Part shown: positions 7,108-17,480 of the stretch, piece after piece
How the letters are laid out: the number at the start of each line of letters is the position of its first letter
Position numbering within the stretch: position 1 is the first letter of the stretch
Assembly: GCA_017405065.1 (NCBI GenBank)
Contig: JAFRBD010000045.1
Coordinates: forward strand, 1-46,574
DNA from: Ruminococcus sp.
Lineage (GTDB): Bacteria > Bacillota > Clostridia > Oscillospirales > Acutalibacteraceae
Reading direction: 5' to 3'
DNA length: 46,574 nt
Notes under the pieces: model-generated
What the model was told of the DNA's origin: nothing
Databases searched by the model: none
Seen by the model: only the letters and a program-made list of their open reading frames with translations
Made by a program: the position numbers and the translations under genes

Positions 7108-10100
7108 ATGCTGCGTTTTGTATTTGGCCGTTCCGGCTACGGAAAAAGTGAATATCTGCGCCGATATTTTGCGCAGTTGGCAAAGGACGGAGAAGAAAAG
7201 CTCCTGTTTCTGGTGCCCGATCAGATCTCCTTCGAGACGGAGGCGAGGTTCCTCGACCTGCTCGGTCCCGCGCTGTCGCGCAATATTCTGGTGCTGGGAT
7301 TTTCGCGCCTGTGCGACTATGTATTCGATATGACGGGCAACCGCTTTGCGACCTTCGCGGACGACGGTGTGCGCCATCTGATGATGAGCCTTGCGCTCGA
7401 ACAGGTATCGGATCAATTGACCGTATTCGATAAGCGCTCCAATGCCTCGGATCTGCGCGAGCTGATGCTCTTAGCCGTGAAGGAGTACAAAAAATGCGCG
7501 ATCGGATCCGACGACCTCCGTAAGGCGGCTGAGGCGACTGAGGACGCGACCCTGCGCGGCAAGCTCGAGGATACCGCCTTGGTTTACGACGCGTACAGCG
7601 CTGTGATGGAGCGCAGCTACATGGATCCGCTGGACTCGCTGTCGAAGGTTAGCGAGCTGCTGACCGATCATCGGCTGTTTGCGGGCTATACCGTCGCGCT
7701 CGACGCGTTTTACGGCTTTACGGCGCAGGAATACGACGTGATCGAACCGATCATGACGATGTGCAGGGAGATGGTCGTCGCGCTGACCGACGACTGCCGC
7801 GAGGACAGCGAAAGCCTGTTTTTCGTTCCCCGCCGTACACGCAGGAGGCTGACGCGTATCGCGCGCGGGCACGATATCGAGATCGCGCCGCCTGTCGAGA
7901 TGATGACGCCGTACCGTTTTCACAGCGACGCGCTGATCGCGCTGGAGGAGAACGCTTATCGTTTACATAAAGAACCGTTTGCCGATGAAAGCGGCGCGGT
8001 GACGGTGTACCGTGCCGCACAGATCTACGATGAATGTGATTTTGTCGCGCGGACGATCCGTTCGCTGATCGAGAACGGTTACCGATTCCGCGATATCGCG
8101 GTGATCGCGCGTTCGTCGGATCCTTACGCCGGTATCCTCGATGTCTGTCTGGATAAATACGGGATCCGTTATTTTATGGATGAACCGCAGAACATCGACG
8201 CCATGCCGATCGTGCGTCTGGTGACTGCCGCGTTCGATATCGTCAACCGCGGTTTTCAGCGCGAGGATGTGCTTCTGCTGCTCAAGACGGGACTGTGCTC
8301 CTGCAGCGTGGAAGAGATCGCGGAGTTTGAGAACTATCTGTTTGTCTGGGATATCGGCGGACGACGCTTTTACGATCCCTTTACCGACTGTCCCGACGGC
8401 TTCACCGACGAGATGAGCCCCGCTCAGGAAAAGCAGCTGCAGCGTATCGAAGCGCTGCGCGCCGATATCATCGGCAAACTCAAAAGGTTTGCGAAAGCGA
8501 TCAGGGATACCGACGGCAGGACGATCGCCAAGGCGCTGATGAAGCTGATGTACGACCTGCAGGTCGACGATAATATCAGCAGGCTGTGCGATCGCTTTGA
8601 AGCGCAGGGGGAGGAGGAGCGCGGCGCGGATCTGGTACGCATGTGGAACGTGCTGTGTGAGATCCTTGACAAGACGGTCGCGGTGATCGGAGATTACCGC
8701 CTCTCGTCCAAGCGTTTTGCAGAGCTGTTGTATACCGGTTTTGCCGCGTCGCAGGTCAGCACGATCCCGCGCGGCGCAGACGAGGTGGATATCTCGACCG
8801 CCGATCGCTCGCTGATCTCCGATAAGAAAGCTGTCTTTCTGATCGGCGTGCTCGAGGGCGAGTTCCCGCATACGCCGGTCGAAGCGGGGGTGTTCACCGA
8901 CGACGAGCGCGTTCGCCTGAAAGAAATGCGGCTCCCGCTGTCCGATTCGATCGAGGAGCTGATCGCGACCGAGCGCTACTACGCCTATTCCGCGCTGACC
9001 GCTGCCTCAGAGCGGCTGTATCTCAGCTTTCCCGCTGCTGATATGCGCGGCGAGCAGCTGACCCCGTCGGAAATGATCGGCGATGCGCAGCTGAGCCTGC
9101 CGTGCTTGGATTTTGTGAATTATGATACCACGCCCTTGACCGAACATCTGCGCTCCAAGCGCGCCGCGTTCGATTATTGGATCGCCCGCTATCACAGCAA
9201 AAGCCCCGGGATCGCGGCGCTGAAAGCCTATTTCAAAGAGGATGAAGAGTATCGGGATATTCTGAATTCGATCGAGAACGCCCTCAGCCGACGCGCAAGA
9301 AGAATCAGGGATACCGCTCTGACCAAAGAGCTGTACGGCAGGGAGATGCGTTTATCTTCAACTAAGATCGACGTTTATCATAAATGTCCGTTCCGCTGGT
9401 TCTGCGAGTACGGGCTGCATATCCGCGAGCGCCGCAAGGCGACGGTGGACGCGCTGGAATACGGCACGCTCATGCATCATATCTTCGAGGTCTTCTTCGG
9501 CTCCTACAGCCGCGAGGAGTATACCCGGATGGACGAGAGCGAGATCGAGGGGATCGTTTCGGATATTCTCGACGACTATATCGAAAAGCACTTTGGCGGA
9601 ACAGAAGGCAAGAGTGACCGCTTTCTCTATCTTCTGTACCGCATCAAATCGACCGCGACCAAGCTGGTTTGCCATATGGTACAGGAGCTCAGTCAGAGCG
9701 ATTTCACTCCCGTTGATTTTGAGCTGGGCGTCGGTACGGATATCCCCGATTATTCGGTGGAGCTCAAAGACGGTCTGCGCCTGACGGTGCGCGGCAGCGT
9801 CGACCGCGTCGACCGCTGTGACGCGGACGGCAAAAGCTACATCCGTGTGATTGACTATAAAACAGGCGTCAAGGAATTCAACCTCAACGACCTTGTGTAC
9901 GGCTTGAACTTACAAATGTTCATTTATCTGTATGCCATTCGTGAGAACGGCGGCGAGCGGTACGGTGAGATCACGCCTGCGGGCGTACTGTATATGCCGG
10001 CGGTATCGCCGACGGTATCTGCCGATCCCGATACGCCTCAGGCGAAGATCCGCGCCGAGGTGCTGAAGAAATATATGATGAAGGGCGTGATCCTCGACGA

Positions 10101-10449
10101 CGCCGAAGTCGTCGCACACATGGAGCGCGACGGCGAGGGAAAATACATTCCCGCAAAGCTCAAAGACGGTACCGTGACCGCTTCGGCAGGGAGTCTTGCG
10201 ACCCTCGAGGAGCTCGGCGCGATCTTCCGCCGTATCGATACCTTGACGGCGCAGATGGCGCAGTCGCTCTATGACGGCGACGTCGCCGCCCGTCCGCTCA
10301 AGAGCAAGAAGTATGACGGCTGCGCCTTTTGCGCCTACCAAGCGGTTTGTCTGAGAGAAGAGGACGATCCCTGCCGCGAGGCACAGGACAGAACGCCCGA
10401 AGAGGCGCTCGAGGAACTCAAACGGGAGGAGGATACCGATGAAACGTAA
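7108..10449 (+). CDS. addB: ATP-dependent helicase/nuclease subunit B
   Basis: A 1113-residue AddB subunit of the AddAB double-strand break resection complex. The N-terminal P-loop GRSGYGKSE (residues 7-15) is the characteristic AddB Walker A. The C-terminal RecB-type nuclease domain carries VIDYKTG. A 4Fe-4S staple is indicated by Cys760 (KCPFRWFCEYG) and Cys1072, Cys1075 and Cys1081 (CAFCAYQAVC). The ATG follows GGAGGAAAT. The 3' end overlaps addA by 11 bases, giving an addB-addA operon as in most Firmicutes. With AddA it unwinds and degrades ends until a Chi-like site and then loads RecA. Confidence 0.94.
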   Translation: MLRFVFGRSGYGKSEYLRRYFAQLAKDGEEKLLFLVPDQISFETEARFLDLLGPALSRNILVLGFSRLCDYVFDMTGNRFATFADDGVRHLMMSLALEQVSDQLTVFDKRSNASDLRELMLLAVKEYKKCAIGSDDLRKAAEATEDATLRGKLEDTALVYDAYSAVMERSYMDPLDSLSKVSELLTDHRLFAGYTVALDAFYGFTAQEYDVIEPIMTMCREMVVALTDDCREDSESLFFVPRRTRRRLTRIARGHDIEIAPPVEMMTPYRFHSDALIALEENAYRLHKEPFADESGAVTVYRAAQIYDECDFVARTIRSLIENGYRFRDIAVIARSSDPYAGILDVCLDKYGIRYFMDEPQNIDAMPIVRLVTAAFDIVNRGFQREDVLLLLKTGLCSCSVEEIAEFENYLFVWDIGGRRFYDPFTDCPDGFTDEMSPAQEKQLQRIEALRADIIGKLKRFAKAIRDTDGRTIAKALMKLMYDLQVDDNISRLCDRFEAQGEEERGADLVRMWNVLCEILDKTVAVIGDYRLSSKRFAELLYTGFAASQVSTIPRGADEVDISTADRSLISDKKAVFLIGVLEGEFPHTPVEAGVFTDDERVRLKEMRLPLSDSIEELIATERYYAYSALTAASERLYLSFPAADMRGEQLTPSEMIGDAQLSLPCLDFVNYDTTPLTEHLRSKRAAFDYWIARYHSKSPGIAALKAYFKEDEEYRDILNSIENALSRRARRIRDTALTKELYGREMRLSSTKIDVYHKCPFRWFCEYGLHIRERRKATVDALEYGTLMHHIFEVFFGSYSREEYTRMDESEIEGIVSDILDDYIEKHFGGTEGKSDRFLYLLYRIKSTATKLVCHMVQELSQSDFTPVDFELGVGTDIPDYSVELKDGLRLTVRGSVDRVDRCDADGKSYIRVIDYKTGVKEFNLNDLVYGLNLQMFIYLYAIRENGGERYGEITPAGVLYMPAVSPTVSADPDTPQAKIRAEVLKKYMMKGVILDDAEVVAHMERDGEGKYIPAKLKDGTVTASAGSLATLEELGAIFRRIDTLTAQMAQSLYDGDVAARPLKSKKYDGCAFCAYQAVCLREEDDPCREAQDRTPEEALEELKREEDTDET

Positions 10450-13400
10450 GTGGACAGAGCATCAGCTCGATGCGATCACCGCGCGCGGCGGCTCCGTGAT
10501 CGTTTCCGCCGCCGCAGGCTCCGGCAAGACCGCCGTGCTGGTCGAGCGGGTGATCCGCCTGATCACCGAACCCGAAAACGGCGTTGACGCCGACCGCATC
10601 TTAGTCGTTACCTATACCCGCAAAGCCGCCGCAGAGCTGAAAACCAGATTGAAAGAAGCGCTGACCGACTGTATCCGCCGCGATCCTTCCGACGCCTTCC
10701 TCCTGCGCCAGCAGTCGCTGTTGTCCAAAGCGCATATCTCCACGGTGGATTCGTTCTGCATGTCGCTGTGCAGGGAATATTTCTATCTGCTGGATATCGA
10801 CCGCAGCATCCGTATCGCGGACGCTGGCGAGCTGAGCGTTCTGCGGTCTGACGCGATGCGTCTGACGCTCGATGTTCTGTATGAGCGCAGGGATCCGAAG
10901 TTCTACCGTCTGGTGGAGACCTTTGCTTCGGCGCGCGACGACAGCCGCCTCGAGGACAATATCTATCAGCTGTATGATTTTTTGCGCTCCCATCCGTTCC
11001 CCGACCGCTGGCTGAAAGAAAAGCTGTCCTACTACACCGATTTCAGGGACGTTGCGGACTCGGTGTGGGGGAGGATCATCGCGGAGTATACGCGTGAAGC
11101 GGCGGATTATCTGCGCCTGCTGTATGAACGCGCGGTCGATGCGATCTCTATGGATGAAAAGCTGAATGAAAAGCTGTTCCCCTTATTTGATACATACCGC
11201 GTTTTTTATGAGCGTTTACTGCACGCGGCGGTTCATCAGGGCTGGAACGACGTTCGTAATATACTGCTGTCCTTTGACGCGGGCAGATTGACCACCCCGC
11301 GCGGCTACGCGGATAACCCATATAAGATGATCGCGGCTTCTGCGCGCGATATTTTCAAAGACACTGTCAAGACACTCCAAAAACTCTACGCGCAGGAAGA
11401 AGATATGTGCCTGTACGATATTGAGCGGCTCAAGGATTACGCCGGGCAGATCTTCGGCGCGGTGACCTTGTTTGAAGAACATTACGCCATGCTGAAAAAG
11501 GAGCACGGCGTAGCGGATTACGCCGATATCGAGCACTGGGTGCTGTCGCTGATTCTGGATCCCGAGACGGAACAGCCTACTGTCGCCGCACGGGAGATCG
11601 GCTCCCGCTTCGACTATATCATGGTGGACGAGTATCAGGACGCAAACGAGGTGCAGGACGCCATCTTCAAGACCGTTTCCCGTCGTGAAGAAAATCTGTT
11701 CGTGGTCGGCGACGTAAAGCAGAGCATCTACGGCTTTCGTCAGGCGATGCCGGAATTATTCCTGAAAAGAAAAAACAACGCTGCTATATATAACAGAGAT
11801 CATCCGGATTATCCGGCTAAAATAATTCTGGAAAAGAATTTCAGAAGCGACGCATCCATCCTCGCCGCCGTCAATTTCTTTTTCTCCAAGCTGATGTCTC
11901 CCGCTGTCGGCGACATCGCATATAACGAAGAAGAACGGCTGGTCGCGGGCGCGGAATACGCGCCGCAATCTGAGCCTGCCGTAGAAATGGATCTCATTGA
12001 TAAAGAAGGCGTGGGCGAGGAGGACGCGGCGATCGCCGAGGCGCGCCATATTGCCGGGCGCATCCATCAGATGGTCGCCGAAGGCTATCCCGTCAATGAC
12101 GGCGACGGTTACCGTCCGGCGACTTACAGCGATTTTGCGGTATTGATGCGCAGCCTGTCGGGCTACGGCGCGTTGTACCGCGAGGTGTTCGAGCTCTACG
12201 GTCTGCATACCCACAGCGAAAGCAGCGCGGGCTTCCTCGGCGCGCGGGAGATCATGCTGATGACGAACTTTCTGCGCGTGATCAACAATCCCGCCTTGGA
12301 TATCGAGCTGCTGAGCGTCGTGATGAGCCCTGTGTTCGCATTTGACGAGGACGATCTCGCGCGTATCAGGATCGGTGAGCGCAAAAGCTCGCTGTACGCG
12401 GCGATCACGCTGGACGCTCAAAAGGGCAGCGCCAAGAGCCGTGCGTTTTTACGCGAGCTGGACTACTACAGAGGGCTGTCTGCAATAACGCCGCTGTATC
12501 AACTGATCACGGTGATCTATGAGCGGTCATCCTTTGTGTCGATCATTTCCGCGTCCGACAGCTCGGGCTATGCGATGAACAACCTGCGGCTGCTGCTCGA
12601 CTACGCCCGCAGCTTTGAACAAAATACGCGGCGCGGCTTATCATCCTTTGTGACCTATCTTGACCGTCTGATGGAGGACGGCTCCGACCTTCCCGGCGCC
12701 GTAGGCGAGAGCGGAGGCGATTTCGGCGTTGAGATGATGACGGTCCATTCGTCGAAGGGACTGGAGTTCCCGATCGTCTTTTTGGCGAATACGGCGCGGA
12801 AATTCGTTTCCGACGCGACCAAGGCGGTATTGCTCCATTCGCGCTTCGGCTATGCCCAAAAGCTGTTCGACCCCGTTCTGTCCGCCAGCTTCAACACCAT
12901 GCCGCGCAGTGCGCTGGCGATGGAGAAGCGCCGCAGTGAGATGAGCGAGGAGCTGCGCGTCCTGTACGTCGCGATGACGCGCGCAAAGCAGAAGCTGATC
13001 ATGCTCGCGACCCCCTCGCGCTCCGTTGCGTCCGCTATCGCGGGCGCTGCCAAAAAGCTCGCCGGTCAGCGGGAGATCTCGCCTTTCGCGGTGCGTTCCG
13101 TGAACACGCTGTCCGACTGGCTGGTGATGTGCGCTCTGCTCCATCCGGACGGCGAGGTGTTCAGAGAATATGCCGGCGTGTCTGTCGACTGCGAATCACA
13201 GGCGGATTTTCGCATGACATGCCGAGTGATCGATACGCCTTTCGACGATGAAGAAAAGGAACTCAGCGCTGAGAATACGCATGCGGTACAAGCCGACGGC
13301 GCCGTCATAGTGGAATTGCAAAAGCACGCTGATTTCCGCTATTCGTATGAAGGGCTGGGCGGTCTGCCCGTGAAGGTAGCCGCGTCGGCGCTGGCGCATC

Positions 13401-13981
13401 GCCTGACAGAGAAAGCCTATGACCGCCACCTCGACCGACCCGCCTTTTTACAGGGCGAAAAGCTCACCTCCGCAGAAAAGGGTACCGCCCTGCACGCTTT
13501 CATGCAGTATGCCGATTTTGCCGCGGCAAGAGAGGATATCGAAGCCCAGCTCAGGCGACTGACGGATGAAGGATATCTGACGCAGGCGCAGGCTGACAGC
13601 ATCGATATGGACAAGGCGAAGCGCTTTATCGACAGCGAGCTGGTGACGCGCTGTCTGCATGCCGATGCGGTCTATAAGGAGTACCGCTTCAATGTCAGAA
13701 TACCGGCGAAGCTCGTCGATCCCGCTATCGAAGAAGCGCTGAGCGATGAAACGGTGATCCTGCAGGGCGCGGTGGATCTTGCCTTTGTCGAGGACGGAAA
13801 ACTCGTGATCGTCGACTATAAGACAGACCGCGTAAAGGATCCCGATATGCTTAAAGAGCGCTACGCTTCACAGCTTCTTTTATATAAGGGCGCGATGGAG
13901 GAATGCCTTGGTATTCCCGTGAAAGAATGTCTGATTTATTCCATCTATCATAGTAAAGATATATCAGTTTTCCAAACATAA
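10439..13981 (+). CDS. addA: ATP-dependent helicase/nuclease subunit A
   Basis: A 1180-residue AddA subunit: UvrD-type superfamily 1 helicase plus RecB-family nuclease. Visible motifs are Walker A SAAAGSGKTAVL (about residues 23-34), motif Ia TYTRKAAAEL, Walker B VDEYQDAN (about 396), GDVKQSIYGFRQA, MTVHSSKGLEFP, LRVLYVAMTRAK and the nuclease core VIVDYKTDR (about 1124). It provides the 3'-5' motor and 3'-strand nuclease of AddAB. It overlaps addB and is followed directly by an intrinsic terminator, so it ends the operon. Confidence 0.96.
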   Translation: MKRKWTEHQLDAITARGGSVIVSAAAGSGKTAVLVERVIRLITEPENGVDADRILVVTYTRKAAAELKTRLKEALTDCIRRDPSDAFLLRQQSLLSKAHISTVDSFCMSLCREYFYLLDIDRSIRIADAGELSVLRSDAMRLTLDVLYERRDPKFYRLVETFASARDDSRLEDNIYQLYDFLRSHPFPDRWLKEKLSYYTDFRDVADSVWGRIIAEYTREAADYLRLLYERAVDAISMDEKLNEKLFPLFDTYRVFYERLLHAAVHQGWNDVRNILLSFDAGRLTTPRGYADNPYKMIAASARDIFKDTVKTLQKLYAQEEDMCLYDIERLKDYAGQIFGAVTLFEEHYAMLKKEHGVADYADIEHWVLSLILDPETEQPTVAAREIGSRFDYIMVDEYQDANEVQDAIFKTVSRREENLFVVGDVKQSIYGFRQAMPELFLKRKNNAAIYNRDHPDYPAKIILEKNFRSDASILAAVNFFFSKLMSPAVGDIAYNEEERLVAGAEYAPQSEPAVEMDLIDKEGVGEEDAAIAEARHIAGRIHQMVAEGYPVNDGDGYRPATYSDFAVLMRSLSGYGALYREVFELYGLHTHSESSAGFLGAREIMLMTNFLRVINNPALDIELLSVVMSPVFAFDEDDLARIRIGERKSSLYAAITLDAQKGSAKSRAFLRELDYYRGLSAITPLYQLITVIYERSSFVSIISASDSSGYAMNNLRLLLDYARSFEQNTRRGLSSFVTYLDRLMEDGSDLPGAVGESGGDFGVEMMTVHSSKGLEFPIVFLANTARKFVSDATKAVLLHSRFGYAQKLFDPVLSASFNTMPRSALAMEKRRSEMSEELRVLYVAMTRAKQKLIMLATPSRSVASAIAGAAKKLAGQREISPFAVRSVNTLSDWLVMCALLHPDGEVFREYAGVSVDCESQADFRMTCRVIDTPFDDEEKELSAENTHAVQADGAVIVELQKHADFRYSYEGLGGLPVKVAASALAHRLTEKAYDRHLDRPAFLQGEKLTSAEKGTALHAFMQYADFAAAREDIEAQLRRLTDEGYLTQAQADSIDMDKAKRFIDSELVTRCLHADAVYKEYRFNVRIPAKLVDPAIEEALSDETVILQGAVDLAFVEDGKLVIVDYKTDRVKDPDMLKERYASQLLLYKGAMEECLGIPVKECLIYSIYHSKDISVFQT

Positions 13982-13983
13982 TC

Positions 13984-14008
13984 AAAGGCTCCCATTAGGG
14001 AGCCTTTT
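13984..14008. terminator. Bidirectional intrinsic terminator after addA
   Basis: AAAGGCTCCC and GGGAGCCTTT form a perfect 10 bp stem with an ATTA loop, flanked by A-rich and T-rich ends. It lies between addA and the convergent flavoprotein operon and can serve both strands. Confidence 0.88.
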
Positions 14009-14009
14009 G

Positions 14010-15593
14010 TCATGCCAATATGATCTTTTCCGCGACCTTGATGCCGTCTACCGCGGCGGAGATGATGCCGCCCGCGTAGCCCGCGCCCTCGCCGCAGGGG
14101 TACAGCCCCTTCAGACTGACGCTCTGCATGCTCTCGCCGCGCGTGATGCGGATGGGGGAGGAGGAGCGGCTTTCCACGGCGGTCAGCACCGCGTCGGAAT
14201 GGCTGAAACCATGCAGTCTGCGGTCGATCATCGGGATCGCCTCGCGCAGGGAATCCGTCACGAACGGCGGCAGGATATCTTCCATCCTCGCAAAGCTCGT
14301 GCCCGGAAGATAACTCGGCGTGACTTCGCCGAAACGGTCGGATTGTTCGCCGTTGAGGAAGTCGCCGACCCTGACGACGGGCGCGCGGTAATCGCCGCCT
14401 CCCGTGATGAACGCCCTGCTCTCCAGCTCGCGCTGCCAGTACATGCCTTTGAGCGGGTGTTCTCCCCGGATATCGTCGGGCTCAACGGATACCAAAAGCG
14501 CCGCGTTGGAGTTGATCTTATCGCGGGCGAATTCGCTCATGCCGTTGGTGACGACGCTGTTTGTTTCGCTCTGCGCCGCGACGACAACGCCGCCGGGACA
14601 CATACAGAAGGTGTAGACCCCGCGTCCGTCTTTGAGACGGACGTTTTGCTTATAGTAGGCGGCGGGCAGCTTTTGGTATGCAGCGCCGTACTGAGAGCGG
14701 TCGATGTTTTCCCGCAGATGCTCGATCCGCACCCCGACGGAAAACGGTTTCGGTTCCGTATGGACGCCCATGCCGTGTAGAAGCTCGAAGGTGTCGCGCG
14801 CGCTGTGACCGATCGCGAGCACGATCTCGTTACATTCGATCAGCTGCTTATTGCCGTTATGCTCGACCTCGGCGGCGGTGATCATGCCGTCGCGCGTTTG
14901 AATATCGGTCAGCTTGGTGTCAAAAAATATGTCCGCGCCGAGGGAGAGCAATTCCTCGCGGATGCTTTTGACGGTATCGCGGAGCTTGTCTGTGCCGATA
15001 TGCGGCATGGCGTTGTACAGGATCTCTTCGGGCGCGCCGTGTGATACGAATTCCATCAGCACCTTGCGCGCTCTGCCGTCCTTGGTGCCGGTGTTGAGCT
15101 TGCCGTCCGAGAAAGTCCCCGCTCCGCCTTCTCCGAACTGCACGTTGCATTCGGTGTTCAGCTCGGAATGATCCCATAACCGGTCGATGGCTTTCACACG
15201 TTCCTCGACGCGTGAGCCGCGCTCGATCACGATAGGTCGTATACCGCTCTGCGCTAAGGTCAGCGCGCAGAAAAGCCCCGCGGGACCCGTGCCGACGATC
15301 AGCGGACGCTTGTCCTTATTCTTCGGAGTCAGGGGCGTGTAGCGGTATGCTTCGGTGATCGCTGCGTTCTTGCTTTTTGCCTTATTCAGCGCTGCCTGTT
15401 CACTGCCGCTGAGCCATACGTCCACGCTCGTGGTATAGTGGATGTTATCCTTGTGCCGCGCGTCGATGGAGCGCCTGTAAAGCGCCGCTTTTGTAATAGC
15501 TTTCGGGGATATGCACAGCTCCTTGGAGCAGGCTTTGATGATATCCTCGTCGCTGTATTCCAAGGGCAATTTGATATTGTTGATGCGGATCAT
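14010..15593 (-). CDS. FAD-dependent dehydrogenase (COG2509 type)
   Basis: A 527-residue flavoprotein. An N-terminal ~90-residue small domain (IKLPLEYSDEDIIKACSKEL, then RRSIDARHKDNIHYTTSVDV) precedes a Rossmann FAD-binding motif IVGTGPAGLFCALTLAQSG (about residues 102-120) and IVIERGSRVEER. Downstream are FGEGGAGTFSDGKLNTGTKD and the C-terminal LYPCGEGAGYAGGI. This matches uncharacterised COG2509 NAD(FAD)-utilising dehydrogenases of about 530 residues; the substrate is unknown. Its start overlaps the stop of the upstream flavoprotein by 4 bases (ATGA), so two oxidoreductases and a membrane protein form one operon read toward addA. Confidence 0.87.
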   Translation of the reverse strand: MIRINNIKLPLEYSDEDIIKACSKELCISPKAITKAALYRRSIDARHKDNIHYTTSVDVWLSGSEQAALNKAKSKNAAITEAYRYTPLTPKNKDKRPLIVGTGPAGLFCALTLAQSGIRPIVIERGSRVEERVKAIDRLWDHSELNTECNVQFGEGGAGTFSDGKLNTGTKDGRARKVLMEFVSHGAPEEILYNAMPHIGTDKLRDTVKSIREELLSLGADIFFDTKLTDIQTRDGMITAAEVEHNGNKQLIECNEIVLAIGHSARDTFELLHGMGVHTEPKPFSVGVRIEHLRENIDRSQYGAAYQKLPAAYYKQNVRLKDGRGVYTFCMCPGGVVVAAQSETNSVVTNGMSEFARDKINSNAALLVSVEPDDIRGEHPLKGMYWQRELESRAFITGGGDYRAPVVRVGDFLNGEQSDRFGEVTPSYLPGTSFARMEDILPPFVTDSLREAIPMIDRRLHGFSHSDAVLTAVESRSSSPIRITRGESMQSVSLKGLYPCGEGAGYAGGIISAAVDGIKVAEKIILA

Positions 15594-16807
15594 AGGCTGT
15601 CACCCGCGCACATGCCGCTCGCGAAAGCGAACTGCAGGTTATAGCCGCCGCAGTCGCCGTCGATATCCAGCGCCTCGCCGATGATGTACAGCCCCTTGTG
15701 ACGCTTGCTTTCAAAGGTATGCGGATCGATCTCGTTCAGGCGGACGCCGCCCGCAGTGACCTGCGCTTTTTTGAAATCGCGGCTTTCTTCACAGACAAAG
15801 CGCCAGTCGGTAATATGGCGGCACAGCGATTTTATTTCTTTTTCAGAAATATTTTTGCAGAGAGTCGACGGGCGTATCCCGCTCGCTTTCAAGAGGGCGA
15901 GACCGAGATTTTTATGGAACATACCGATGAAGAGCTCGCCGGCGGGAGCGTCGGGATCGCTTTGTATACGCGCTGCGATCTCACGCAGTACCTGTTCCGC
16001 CGTGAAGTCCGGCAGCAGATCGACGCAGATCTCACAGCCGCCGAGATTCGCCTCGCGCGACAGGTTGAAGACGCAGATGCCCGACAGGGCGTTTTCGGCG
16101 AACTGTACCTCGCCGCGCTCGGTCTTGATCGTTCTGCCGTTTCTGACAAGGCTCACCCGCGCGTCGGCGCGGACACCTTTCAGCGAACGGAGCAGATCGT
16201 TTTTTACCGCGACAGGGGAGAGGGAGGGGCTCAGACGGCTCATGCTCAGTCCGAGCGAACGAAGCAGCTCGCGGCTGCCGCTTTCGCGACCCGCGTAGTC
16301 GGCTTTGCCGCCGGCTGCGATAATCAGTTTTTTGGTATAAATGCGAATATCCGCCGCGGCGATCTCATAGCCCTCGGCGGTCTTCTGGATGCTTTGGATA
16401 TCTGCATTGCATGTTTCCTCAATATGAAGCTGCGCCATGCGGCGGCGCAGAACGTCCAGCACGGAGCTTGCCTGATTGGAAAGGGGATAGACCCTGTCTT
16501 CGCTGTCGGTATGCGTCAGCAGTCCGAGCGTGCGGAAAAAGCGCAGAACGACGTCTGCACTGTATTTCTCAAAAAGAATATTAATTAGCTCTCCGCTGCC
16601 CTCGCCGTGATAGCTGTCGGCGTTCGCGCCGATATGGCTGAGGTTGCATCTGCCGTTGCCGGTGACGAGCAGCTTTTTGCCGACGCGGTCTGCTTTCTCG
16701 AGGATGACGATTTTCTGATCCGGATGACGTTCGGCGGCGCGGATCGCGCACATCATGCCTGAAGCGCCTCCGCCGATGATCGCCGCGTATACATTCTGCT
16801 TCTTCAT
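15590..16807 (-). CDS. NAD(P)/FAD-dependent oxidoreductase, HI0933/BaiN-like
   Basis: A 405-residue flavoprotein of the HI0933-like family (COG2081). It has the N-terminal FAD motif IIGGGASGMMCAIRAAE, then RVGKKLLVTGNGRCNLSH (the family hallmark GNGRCN), GGKADYAGRESGS and a C-terminal LYIIGEALDIDGDCGGYNL flavin contact. A BaiN homologue acts on bile acids in Clostridium scindens, but most family members are uncharacterised, so that role is not claimed here. It overlaps the genes on both sides by 1-4 bases, which implies tight co-translation. Confidence 0.88.
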   Translation of the reverse strand: MKKQNVYAAIIGGGASGMMCAIRAAERHPDQKIVILEKADRVGKKLLVTGNGRCNLSHIGANADSYHGEGSGELINILFEKYSADVVLRFFRTLGLLTHTDSEDRVYPLSNQASSVLDVLRRRMAQLHIEETCNADIQSIQKTAEGYEIAAADIRIYTKKLIIAAGGKADYAGRESGSRELLRSLGLSMSRLSPSLSPVAVKNDLLRSLKGVRADARVSLVRNGRTIKTERGEVQFAENALSGICVFNLSREANLGGCEICVDLLPDFTAEQVLREIAARIQSDPDAPAGELFIGMFHKNLGLALLKASGIRPSTLCKNISEKEIKSLCRHITDWRFVCEESRDFKKAQVTAGGVRLNEIDPHTFESKRHKGLYIIGEALDIDGDCGGYNLQFAFASGMCAGDSL

Positions 16808-17313
16808 TACACTTGAGGAACGCTGGTGGTGAAGATGTTAGCCAGAAAGCCGAAGGTCTGCGGCAGCAGGACGACCAGCGAAACGATCACGCCCGCGATC
16901 AGTACGCCGCAGAATACGGCGAGCATGGTCTTTTTGAAGCCCATATCGAGGATGGACGCCGCCAGTGTACCCGTCCACGCGCCGGTGACGGGCAGCGGGA
17001 TACCGACAAAGAACATCAGCGCGATAAAGAGTCCTTTACCGCTTTTGGCTTTCAGCTTCTCGCCGCCCTTCTCGCCTTTTTTCAGGCAGAAGGTAAAGAA
17101 TTTGCCGATGTATTTTTTGTCCTTGCCCCATTCGAGTATCTTGCGGGCAAAAAGATAAATGAACGGCACGGGGATCATATTGCCGATGACGGCAAGGACA
17201 TAGGCGACGGCGGGATGAAGGTGATAGCCCCACACCGCAGCCGGGATCGCGCCTCTGAGTTCAAAGATCGGGATCATCGCGAACCCTACGGTCAAGAGAT
17301 AATATTTCAACAT
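16807..17313 (-). CDS. COG2426 small integral membrane protein
   Basis: A 168-residue protein with about four hydrophobic segments, matching the family often labelled putative small multidrug export protein (COG2426). It shows the conserved start PIFELRGAIPAAVWGY, then AVIGNMIPVPFIYLFARKIL, and FFVGIPLPVTGAWTGTLAAS. The substrate is unknown and the export label rests on weak homology. It is the first gene of the three-gene minus-strand operon, and its last base is shared with the start of the next gene. The ribosome site AAGGAGCA lies before the start. Confidence 0.83.
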   Translation of the reverse strand: MLKYYLLTVGFAMIPIFELRGAIPAAVWGYHLHPAVAYVLAVIGNMIPVPFIYLFARKILEWGKDKKYIGKFFTFCLKKGEKGGEKLKAKSGKGLFIALMFFVGIPLPVTGAWTGTLAASILDMGFKKTMLAVFCGVLIAGVIVSLVVLLPQTFGFLANIFTTSVPQV

Positions 17314-17423
17314 ATTGCTGCTCCTTACAAGATAACATTACTTAATACTCTTAGCATTATAACTGAAAAACCAACCCATTTCAACACTTATTTAGATTAT
17401 ACTTAAAACTTATATGAATCCGT

Positions 17424-17452
17424 TTGACAACTTATGCCGAATTGATTAGAAT
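17424..17452 (+). promoter_or_regulatory. sigma-A promoter for the vanZ-like/MATE operon
   Basis: A perfect TTGACA is followed after 17 bases by TAGAAT, one mismatch from consensus. The predicted start near 17459 precedes the dispersed repeat at 17481 and the VanZ-like gene. Confidence 0.72.
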
Positions 17453-17480
17453 AATACTGGATTGTTAGTGGTCAGCGGCA

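Noticed and set aside
14007-14780. 257-codon open frame on the plus strand opposite the COG2509 flavoprotein
   Set aside because: It is antisense to a well-supported enzyme gene, has no ribosome site and a low-complexity R/A/D/H composition typical of GC-rich shadows.
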